From assembly GCA_027004335.1 (NCBI GenBank), contig JALTID010000064.1:1-12861 (forward strand): a stretch of 12,861 nucleotides of DNA, read 5' to 3'. A model generated the notes under the pieces. The model was not told where the DNA came from. It worked only from the letters and a program-made list of their open reading frames with translations, and searched no databases. A program made the translations under genes and the position numbers. Shown piece after piece: positions 1 to 6,548 of this stretch. Within the stretch, counting starts at the first letter, position 1. Each line of letters starts with the position of its first letter. Source of the DNA: JALTID01 sp027004335 [NCBI: bacterium]. GTDB lineage: Bacteria; JALSQH01.

Positions 1-788
1 AGCTCACCTGCAACTTTTTCACCGATTTTATCCGAATAAACGGAGAGATTATTATAAGCAAGATCTCCCTCCAATCCGTGACCGACAGCTTCATGAATTA
101 TCGTACCCCCAGCATCTGAAGAGATAACAACACTCATAACTCCGGCCTCTACCCACTCTGATTTAAGAGCCTTCAAACCTCTTTCCACAGCAATCGTAGC
201 AACTTTCTCAGGAGGAAATTCATCAAAAATCTCAAGACCTTTGCCTCCTCCTACAGCTTCATACCCTGTTTCCATGCCTCTCCCAGGATCAGAAACAACA
301 GCCTGTACAAAAAGTACAATTTCACTCTGTCTGTCATAACTTTTTATCCCTGATGAATTGATTACCTCTATTTCTCTCTCAATTTCTCTAAACATTATTC
401 TTCTAAAATTTACTTCATTATACTTCTTTATCTCATTATCTGCCCTCAATAAAAGATCAAGTTTTTCTCCAATGCTCTTTTCCTTAAAGGGAATTTTAAT
501 AGAATACACATAACTGGAAGCTGGTGTTAAAAAATTTTGAGGAGCTACCCCTTTTTCAATAGGAGGAATAAGTCTTTCAATATCCTTACCTTTGAGAGAA
601 GTTGTGTAAAAATAATTGAAGCGTTCATTATTTCTTAACCTTATCCCTGTTCCCTGATCTTCGGATTTCCACAATTTCTCTACTTCTCCCTGTTCTAAAA
701 GAATTAGAAGCTCTTTTTTCCTTTCTGCAAATAGTTCAACCCATTCAGAACATCCCAGCCAGCTATCTTTAAATCCTTCTATAAGCAT
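1..788 (-). CDS. tldD: TldD family metalloprotease, N-terminal part (partial at window edge)
   Basis: This is the N-terminal ~262 residues of TldD, the metal-dependent subunit of the TldD/TldE (PmbA) protease, which in E. coli matures microcin B17 and degrades the CcdA antitoxin in the cytoplasm. The diagnostic motif HEAVGHGLEGD is visible, giving the HExxxH zinc site with H232, E233 and H237; it is preceded by SSDAGGTIIHE, as in the family. The C-terminal half, with the rest of the active site, lies beyond position 1. The start is ATG at 788: the sequence TGGAG lies five bases upstream and an in-frame TAA lies eight codons upstream, so no earlier start is possible. It is divergent from the AgmX-domain gene across a 106-base gap. 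No intact tldE is visible, but the partner may lie outside the window. The truncation is the window edge, not a broken gene. Confidence 0.93.
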   Translation of the reverse strand, partial: MLIEGFKDSWLGCSEWVELFAERKKELLILLEQGEVEKLWKSEDQGTGIRLRNNERFNYFYTTSLKGKDIERLIPPIEKGVAPQNFLTPASSYVYSIKIPFKEKSIGEKLDLLLRADNEIKKYNEVNFRRIMFREIEREIEVINSSGIKSYDRQSEIVLFVQAVVSDPGRGMETGYEAVGGGKGLEIFDEFPPEKVATIAVERGLKALKSEWVEAGVMSVVISSDAGGTIIHEAVGHGLEGDLAYNNLSVYSDKIGEKVAGE

Positions 789-894
789 CTCTACTCCAGA
801 AAAATTATTTTACCATATCTAAAAAATTATCAGGAAGAAAATTTGATTTTTTGGTAAACTTGATATAGGATTATCCTTGGGTGGAGCAAAGAAA

Positions 895-2934
895 ATGAGA
901 AGGTTTTTCAAGTATATTACGATACTATTCATCATCATAGGTGCAGGATGTGCATCCTTTCAATTAAAAACAAAGCTCTATAAGGTGCAGAATATTATAA
1001 ACAATGGTAGTGGAAAAGACATTCTAAGAGCCGAAAGAACTCTTCTTGAGCTTCTTCCCAGATATCCACAAAACCCGAAGATCCATCTCTTACTTGGTAT
1101 CACATATTACTATGAGAGAAGATGGAAAGAATCTCAAGAGGAGCTTGACAGAGCTATTCTCTTAGGTTCAAAATCCTACCTACCACATTACTACAAGGGG
1201 ATAATTTACTACATAAATGGGGAATATGAAGAAGCAAAAGAAGAGTTAGATCAGGCAATTAAGGTAACAGGCAGTCAAAATATCTGCATCCCAGAAATTT
1301 ACAAAGTAATGGGGTCAATGTACGAAATCATGGATACCCCATATCCTGCGATTGCTCTTTATAAAAAAGCTCTTAGCTGCCCTATGGAAGACAAAAACCC
1401 CTATGAAAGAAACTCCTTTAAAGCAGAGTTGTATGAAAGACTTGGAATAATATTTGAAAAATTGGCCCAAAAGGCTCTAAATAGAGGTAATGAAGAAGAA
1501 TCAGAAAAGAAAGTTTCTCAGGCCAAAAAGTTCTACCTTAAAGCAATCAAACTTTATCCTACAGAGGCAATCTATTTTATGAATCTTGCAACACTTTACC
1601 TATGGCAACCTGAGATAAGAGAAGCTCTTTCTTATTTTCGTAAAGCTGCAATTGCTGCAAATAATAGTGGAGAGACAACAGTGCTAAAAGAATCCTATTT
1701 TTATCTTGGCTACCTCTCTCAAAAAATAGGAGAAAGACTAAGTGATTCAAAAACATTAAAAAAAGCTCTAATAATGTACAACTATGTTAAATCACTTGAT
1801 CCTAACTACAGAAATGTGACCTGTAGAATAGGTAGAATTTATTTCCTCATCGGTGAGAAACAAAAAGCATATAAAGAGTTATCTGAGTGCTGTGAAAATC
1901 CATCTGGAGTATACGAGATTCAAATAGCACCACCCAAGTCTATAATCTGTAAGACCCTTTATGTCCAACTCAAAAAAACAAGAGAAGTTGCAGCCATCTC
2001 CCCAATCAAGACAAGCTCTTCACCAGAACCACTGGAAATTAGAACAGAAAATATCAATGCAGGGAGAACCACCCATACCAAAGTTGAAGTTACTGAAATG
2101 GAAAATCCACAAGCTGTGGAACTCTCTAAAGAAACGGCTTATGGTGAAAAAAATACTAAAAGACAAAATATTAGGACCAAACCTGAAAAGGCTCAAAATG
2201 GAGGAGAAAAGAAAAAACTGGCTATGCAAACAAAAGAAAATAAAACTCTCCCTCTTACGCAGAGAGGAGATAGAAGAAGTGGAACTCTCACTCAGAAATT
2301 GCCCAGTAAAACCATAAAGCAAAAACCTCTTATACCTCAGAGCGATGCAAATCTAAAGAGTAAGATTCCATCTTCCAACAAAACAAAAAAGAAAAAAATC
2401 ATTGCCTCTCCCTTAATTCCTGACATTGACACAGGGATATCAAATATAGATTCTCTTTTGGCACAACAGGGATCAATCCAAAAAAAAGAAGGAATTGAGG
2501 TAGGAGGGATGAGGAAAAAAGCAACTATTCAGAATGTAGATATAGATATTGAGGCAGAAGAAGGCAAACAAATTAACCTTAAAAAAGAAACAAAGAAAAT
2601 TGAAGCACAAATCAAGCTAAATACCTCAGGGGAAAACCGCGGTACTCTTGATCCTCGGGTGATCTCACAGGCAATTGCCTCACATTATGGTGAAGTTAGA
2701 TACTGCTATGAGAAGCAACTGAAAATACATCCGGAGCTGGAAGGAAAATTGATGGTAAAATTCACTATCGGGGAAAGTGGTAGAGTTAGATCGGCAATTG
2801 TAACTGAGTCCACCATCAATAATATTGAAGTTGAAAGTTGTGTTCTCTATAAGATCAAAGGATGGAGATTCCCTCCTCCTCAAGGTGGAGAAGTAAGTGT
2901 AATTTTTCCATTTATATTTATGGGAGGAGGTTAA
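895..2934 (+). CDS. TPR lipoprotein with AgmX/PglI-type TonB-like C-terminal domain
   Basis: Predicted 679-residue lipoprotein in three parts. Residues 1-19 are a lipoprotein signal (MRRFF, a hydrophobic core, then IGAGC with C19 as lipid acceptor; Ala at +2 suggests outer membrane by E. coli rules). Residues ~40-355 are TPR-like helical hairpins. Residues ~361-582 are a Lys/Thr/Glu-rich, low-complexity basic linker. Residues 583-679 are an AgmX/PglI C-terminal domain: GTLDP, then RYCYEKQL, LEGKLMVKFTIGESG, STINN, VESC, and WRFPPPQGGEVSVIFPF. The family's two cysteines are present at C604 and C649. The fold is TonB-like and is known from Myxococcus gliding proteins; the partner here is unknown. 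I chose ATG 895 over an in-frame TTG at 877 because GGTGGAG lies eight bases upstream and the signal peptide then starts correctly. The stop overlaps that of the convergent MshEN gene by four bases. Confidence 0.88.
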   Translation: MRRFFKYITILFIIIGAGCASFQLKTKLYKVQNIINNGSGKDILRAERTLLELLPRYPQNPKIHLLLGITYYYERRWKESQEELDRAILLGSKSYLPHYYKGIIYYINGEYEEAKEELDQAIKVTGSQNICIPEIYKVMGSMYEIMDTPYPAIALYKKALSCPMEDKNPYERNSFKAELYERLGIIFEKLAQKALNRGNEEESEKKVSQAKKFYLKAIKLYPTEAIYFMNLATLYLWQPEIREALSYFRKAAIAANNSGETTVLKESYFYLGYLSQKIGERLSDSKTLKKALIMYNYVKSLDPNYRNVTCRIGRIYFLIGEKQKAYKELSECCENPSGVYEIQIAPPKSIICKTLYVQLKKTREVAAISPIKTSSSPEPLEIRTENINAGRTTHTKVEVTEMENPQAVELSKETAYGEKNTKRQNIRTKPEKAQNGGEKKKLAMQTKENKTLPLTQRGDRRSGTLTQKLPSKTIKQKPLIPQSDANLKSKIPSSNKTKKKKIIASPLIPDIDTGISNIDSLLAQQGSIQKKEGIEVGGMRKKATIQNVDIDIEAEEGKQINLKKETKKIEAQIKLNTSGENRGTLDPRVISQAIASHYGEVRYCYEKQLKIHPELEGKLMVKFTIGESGRVRSAIVTESTINNIEVESCVLYKIKGWRFPPPQGGEVSVIFPFIFMGGG

Positions 2935-4202
2935 CTTTTTCTTTTCCGCTGAGTAATTATCTTCTGAATCACACTGGTAGCGATCCCGGAGATCCTACTT
3001 ACCTCAGGAATAATCTTCAAATCCTCTATACCCTTACCCGGTCCATTATCAAGGTAAAAAATCAAAACCGTTTTACCTGTAACTCTGACTGGTGTGATAA
3101 GAAGGTTCCTTGGTGGATTTGTAGAACTCCCCAATGCCCTCATAAATTTTTCAACAATCAAATCTTCCATAGGAGGAGGGCCAAAAAAGGTCTCACCTGT
3201 GTCAGAAGCTGTTTTAAAAATAGAGGGGGTACAGAGAGGAACCATCAATACATCAACCATCTCAGGGAGAACCCCTTCACCTTTTCCCACCCATCCAAAA
3301 GCTACATCCTTCTGAACCTTGAATATTATCGCTCTTTCTGACATCCTGGAAAAAAGTTTTACCAGAGAATATACAAGCTCATCCATATTCTGAGAAGCAA
3401 TTAAATCTTCTTCAGTTACAACCTCCTCTCCTGGAGGAGTCCATTCTTCTATTACGGATGAAATCTCTTCTCTGGAAGGAGCTTCTTTCTCAATCTGCTC
3501 AACAGGAGGGATAATTTCCTCAGAAGATTTCTCTACTGGTGGGGGAGCTTCTTCTATAAACTCATTCTCACCTGCGGGAGGCTGAATTTCCTCCACTTCT
3601 TCTGCCTCTTCATAAACTGGTTCAGAAGGGGGAGGGGCTACCTCTTCCACTACTTCAATATTAGGAGATTTTCTTTCTTCCCTCTCCGCAGCAGGTGTCT
3701 CACTGGTAGTCCTAACAGTTCCAGCAGTTGGAACTGTGACAAATTCTTCAACAACCTCCTCTTCAGGCTCAACTTCAATATTATAATATTTTTTTAAGGC
3801 GTTGTATAGAAGGCCTTCCGGAATTATAAGAGGAATCACAGCTTTATCCAGAAAAAAAGAAAGCTCCGAAAGTATCTGAGTATTCTGGGGATCAATCGTC
3901 GCGATTTTTATCTCTCTATCATCTGATTCTACCGGTAAAACATGGTACTCCTCTACAATATCACGAGGGACTGAATTAATTACACTATACTCAATATTTT
4001 CAATTTCCCTGGGATCAACCGTCTCAACATTTAATTGCTCCTTTAGAACTCTCCCTAAGGTTTCCGCATCAAGATACCCCAATTGTATAAGGATACTACC
4101 AAGCTTACCCCCCATTTCCCTCTGTATTCTTAATGCATCCTCAAGCTGCGCTTTATCAATCAAACCTTCTTCAAGCAGCATACTACCCAATTTCTTTCTC
4201 AT
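2931..4202 (-). CDS. MshEN / GspE N-terminal domain protein with acidic linker and GAF-like C-terminal domain
   Basis: Predicted 423-residue cytoplasmic protein. Residues 4-27 and 33-56 are two 24-residue repeats (KLGSMLLEEGLIDKAQ... and KLGSILIQLGYLDAET...) separated by exactly five residues, the architecture of the MshEN c-di-GMP-binding domain. The Arg usually heading each repeat is Lys in both. Residues ~57-142 continue as a GspE/PilB N-terminal domain ending in ALKKYYN. Residues ~145-270 are a Pro/Glu-rich acidic linker. Residues 273-423 form an alpha/beta module (FGWVGKGEG, VPLCTPSIFKTA, NLLITPVRVTGKTVLIFYLDN) resembling the GAF-like tail of deltaproteobacterial GspE-N proteins. No Walker A or B motif is present, so this is not a secretion ATPase. 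ATG 4202 has GGGGAGG six bases upstream and overlaps the stop of the TPR lipoprotein gene as ATGA, implying translational coupling. The domain calls are firm; the role is inferred to be signal sensing or scaffolding. Confidence 0.82.
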   Translation of the reverse strand: MRKKLGSMLLEEGLIDKAQLEDALRIQREMGGKLGSILIQLGYLDAETLGRVLKEQLNVETVDPREIENIEYSVINSVPRDIVEEYHVLPVESDDREIKIATIDPQNTQILSELSFFLDKAVIPLIIPEGLLYNALKKYYNIEVEPEEEVVEEFVTVPTAGTVRTTSETPAAEREERKSPNIEVVEEVAPPPSEPVYEEAEEVEEIQPPAGENEFIEEAPPPVEKSSEEIIPPVEQIEKEAPSREEISSVIEEWTPPGEEVVTEEDLIASQNMDELVYSLVKLFSRMSERAIIFKVQKDVAFGWVGKGEGVLPEMVDVLMVPLCTPSIFKTASDTGETFFGPPPMEDLIVEKFMRALGSSTNPPRNLLITPVRVTGKTVLIFYLDNGPGKGIEDLKIIPEVSRISGIATSVIQKIITQRKRKS

Positions 4203-5929
4203 CCTTTTCCTCCCCTGCGAGTAAGTAAGATTAAATAAGTTAAAATATCTACTTCCTTTCCCTGTCCCCTGTGGGGTTTAATCTTAGAAAGGGTTTCACG
4301 AGCTTTTCTCTTCTCATTTTTCTCCAGGTAGATTCTTGCCATCAAGTAAAGCGGGGAACTCCATTCAGGATTCAACTCAATGCTTTTTCCAGTAAAGAAT
4401 TCAGCCAGACGCAGATCCTTATCTGAAGCATGCCTTTTATAGTAGTAATATCCAATAAGGTAATAGACATAAAAATTCTTCAAACCATTACTCATAGCAA
4501 GAGTTAGCTCTGTTATAGCTTTTGAATAGAAAAAAGTTGAAAAAGTCTGGGATGTTTCCCCTGCTGAATATTCACCCTCAGATCCATAAAGCAATCCAAG
4601 AGAAAGATGAGCCATTGGATCTGCTGGGTTGAGCCTTATGGCTTCCCTATAATTTAAATATGCTTGATGAAATTTTCCCTGTTTGTAATACACAACTTCT
4701 AATTTACCCTGTGCAAAATAAATATTACCAAGCTTAACATACACCTCTGACTGATTACTATCCAGAGAAAGTGATTTCTTGTAATTTGAAATTGCTTTCT
4801 TGTAATACCCCTGCCTTTTTTCAATAGAACCCATCTCTCCTTTCAAGTAATAAATATCACCAAGCAAAGAATATGCTAAAGGATCCTTTGGATCTACTGC
4901 TATCATTTCCTTAACTTTCTTTTCTGCTTCATCTAACTTGTCGCTATCCTTCAAAAAAATTGCAAGACCTAACATTGCATCAACATCAACAGGCCTCTTC
5001 AGTTCCTTTAACACAGGATAAAGTGAAAATGCTTTACGATAATAATACGATGCAGTCTTATCATCTCCGATACTTTCCTCCATCCCAGCAAGGATAAAAT
5101 AATTTCCACCAACATACGAGGGAGCTTCATAACCTTTTTTAGCAAGTTCTACGGACTTTTCTAAATATTTTACCCCCTCTTTAATATCTCCAATCTTTAT
5201 TTTTAAATCACCGTAAAGGAAATAGGCAAGAGAAAAATCAGGGTTAAGTTTAATGCTTTTATTATAATATACAATCGCCCTGTTAAAATCATTCTTCAAT
5301 TCATAAATTGCTCCCATAGCAAGATAAATTTCAGGGTACTGGTACTTAGAAAGAATCCTTTTGTACAATTCTAATGCCTTATCATATTGACCAATTCTTG
5401 CATACAGACCTCCAAGACTTGAAAGAGCAAATAGATTCTCAGGATCCTTTTGTAAAATTCCTTTATAAATTTTTACTGCATCAGATAATTTTTTCAAATT
5501 TGAAAGGGTATAAGCCTTATTTATTGAAACATACACCCACCCAGGCTTCACCTGTAAAATCTTATTATAAATCTCAAGAGCGAGCCCATATTTTTTCGCC
5601 CTATCATATGCAACTGCAAGATTCAGAAGAAAGTAAACATTATCTGGCTCTCTTTTAACTGCCCTGACAAGATAACGAATAGCTTTAACTTCATCACCTA
5701 TATTCAGATAGGCGAGACCAATATCATTTAATATTCTGGGATCATCAACTAATTTAGATGCGTTAAGAAAAAAAGCAAGAGCTTTCTCCCATTTCCCAGA
5801 TTGAGCAGCTTCTACACCCTCTTCAAGGAATTTTTCTGCTTTATAACTCTTTGGCAGAATAATACCAAAAACAGAACATCCATTCACAAGGAGTAAAATT
5901 AAGGGGAAAAAAAGTACAAACCTTTTTAT
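4199..5929 (-). CDS. Multi-TPR lipoprotein, apparent ATA start codon
   Basis: Predicted 576-residue lipoprotein made almost entirely of tetratricopeptide repeats, about a dozen by eye (for example ILNDIGLAYLNIGDEVKAI, LFALSSLGGLYARIGQYDKA, MAHLSLGLLYGSEGEY). TPRs are protein-docking scaffolds, and this one would sit on the periplasmic face of a membrane. The first ATG/GTG/TTG in frame is GTG 5887, but that would begin at VNGC, only three residues before a cysteine, and lacks a Shine-Dalgarno. Reading upstream in the same frame gives KRFVLFFPLILLLVNGC, a complete lipoprotein signal with lipid acceptor C18 if the codon ATA at 5929-5927 initiates. AGGAGG at 5940-5935 is five bases before that ATA, and a strong promoter lies just upstream. 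It is coupled to the downstream MshEN gene by an ATGA overlap. No enzyme motif is seen. An annotation starting at 5887 would miss the signal peptide. Confidence 0.85.
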   Translation of the reverse strand: MKRFVLFFPLILLLVNGCSVFGIILPKSYKAEKFLEEGVEAAQSGKWEKALAFFLNASKLVDDPRILNDIGLAYLNIGDEVKAIRYLVRAVKREPDNVYFLLNLAVAYDRAKKYGLALEIYNKILQVKPGWVYVSINKAYTLSNLKKLSDAVKIYKGILQKDPENLFALSSLGGLYARIGQYDKALELYKRILSKYQYPEIYLAMGAIYELKNDFNRAIVYYNKSIKLNPDFSLAYFLYGDLKIKIGDIKEGVKYLEKSVELAKKGYEAPSYVGGNYFILAGMEESIGDDKTASYYYRKAFSLYPVLKELKRPVDVDAMLGLAIFLKDSDKLDEAEKKVKEMIAVDPKDPLAYSLLGDIYYLKGEMGSIEKRQGYYKKAISNYKKSLSLDSNQSEVYVKLGNIYFAQGKLEVVYYKQGKFHQAYLNYREAIRLNPADPMAHLSLGLLYGSEGEYSAGETSQTFSTFFYSKAITELTLAMSNGLKNFYVYYLIGYYYYKRHASDKDLRLAEFFTGKSIELNPEWSSPLYLMARIYLEKNEKRKARETLSKIKPHRGQGKEVDILTYLILLTRRGGKG

Positions 5930-5934
5930 ACTCC

Positions 5935-5940
5935 CCTCCT
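5935..5940 (-). promoter_or_regulatory. Ribosome binding site AGGAGG deciding the ATA start at 5929
   Basis: On the minus strand AGGAGGGGAGT precedes ATA AAA AGG. The spacing of five bases is normal for initiation. The same string AGGAGGGGA precedes the ATG of the divergent lipoprotein at 6093, so this genome clearly uses it as a Shine-Dalgarno. There is no comparable sequence before the alternative GTG at 5887. Confidence 0.65.
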
Positions 5941-5948
5941 TTTTGTTT

Positions 5949-5977
5949 ATTTTATCCCACCTTTTTATTTATGTCAA
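5949..5977 (-). promoter_or_regulatory. Sigma70-type promoter for the TPR lipoprotein / MshEN operon
   Basis: Read on the minus strand, the -35 box TTGACA (5977-5972) is a perfect consensus match. It is separated by 17 bases from the -10 box TAAAAT (5954-5949), which matches five of six positions. The expected transcription start is near 5942, leaving a leader of about a dozen bases that contains the AGGAGG before the ATA codon. This supports the upstream start of the TPR lipoprotein. The region is AT-rich, but a perfect -35 at ideal spacing is unlikely to be incidental. Confidence 0.7.
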
Positions 5978-6040
5978 AATTTCCAGGAAAAATATCTTTA
6001 TTAGAAGAAATTTGATTTTTTAAACAAATCTAAGATAATA

Positions 6041-6070
6041 TTGTCAAAGGAAATAAAGGGAGTGTAATAT
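6041..6070 (+). promoter_or_regulatory. Candidate sigma70-type promoter for the small lipoprotein
   Basis: TTGTCA (6041-6046, five of six matches to TTGACA) is followed after 18 bases by TAATAT (6065-6070). An exact TATAAT overlaps it at 6068-6073, but at a spacing of 21 bases. Either would start transcription between about 6077 and 6080, just ahead of the AGGAGGGG at 6081-6088. It is divergent from the promoter at 5949-5977, so the two -35 regions lie about 65 bases apart and could share a regulator. Confidence 0.5.
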
Positions 6071-6092
6071 AATTAAACATAGGAGGGGAAGC

Positions 6093-6548
6093 ATGAAAAA
6101 AATTATTGGGTGGGTTTTTTTTGCTGTTGTTATTTTGGCTTCCTCCTGTAACAGAGGGAAAATTAACCTGAGAGCAATGAAACACTCGCTTGATGTGAAA
6201 GTCAGCAAATATTTTGACGCTCTTACCAATCAGAATAAATTTAAGATGTACATGCTGGAGCCTAAATGGGAAAAGCAGAATATTCTTTATTCCTCCTATA
6301 ATCCCAAGCTCCTACAGGAAAGAAGAAAAAAAATATTCGTGAGTGCCTTTGTAAGGAATATACAGTATGATCTTTTACATAATAAAGCAGTAGTTATAGT
6401 TCATTTTATGAAAGAAGAAATTTTATCAAAAAGGGGGCCTGTTGTTTTAGTCCCTGCTTTTATTGAAAAACAACTATGGGAATACAAAAATGGGGAATGG
6501 GGATATGTAAAAACCCTGAAGCGAATCTCTCCTGAGTTAATTAAGTGA
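6093..6548 (+). CDS. Small lipoprotein of unknown function
   Basis: Predicted 151-residue lipoprotein that I do not recognise. Residues 1-19 are a lipoprotein signal: MKK, a hydrophobic stretch, then LASSC with C19 as the lipid acceptor. The mature part is a compact mixed alpha/beta domain: an N-terminal helix (VSKYFDALTNQNKFKMYMLEP), then a predicted strand-rich part ending in EKQLWEYKNGEWGYVKT. That ending resembles small NTF2-like or SnoaL-like folds, but this is only a guess. ATG 6093 has AGGAGGGG four bases upstream and a candidate promoter before that. The gene is divergent from the TPR lipoprotein operon. Its last 12 bases overlap, tail to tail, the end of the DUF4388 gene. It could be an accessory lipoprotein of the neighbouring envelope proteins. 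Confidence 0.8.
   Translation: MKKIIGWVFFAVVILASSCNRGKINLRAMKHSLDVKVSKYFDALTNQNKFKMYMLEPKWEKQNILYSSYNPKLLQERRKKIFVSAFVRNIQYDLLHNKAVVIVHFMKEEILSKRGPVVLVPAFIEKQLWEYKNGEWGYVKTLKRISPELIK

Noticed and set aside
843-871. TTGATT / 17 bases / TAGGAT as promoter of the AgmX-domain gene
   Set aside because: Only four of six matches in each box within an AT-rich stretch; too weak to list as a feature.
2862-3341. Open frames antisense to other genes, such as 2862-3341, 7107-7454 and 11869-12393 on the plus strand
   Set aside because: Their translations are low-complexity or lack family features and lie opposite well-supported genes on the minus strand.
1975-3770. Complementary charge of the basic linker (AgmX protein) and acidic linker (MshEN protein) as an interaction pair
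   Set aside because: One is predicted periplasmic and the other cytoplasmic, so direct contact is unlikely.
5933-6088. CCCCTCCT (5933-5940) and AGGAGGGG (6081-6088) as an inverted repeat or mobile element ends
   Set aside because: Each arm is simply the Shine-Dalgarno of one of two divergent genes; no other element signature is present.
6093-6548. The small lipoprotein (or the one at 11370-11948) as LptE, partner of LptD
   Set aside because: Neither shows recognisable LptE features; proximity to lptD alone is not enough.
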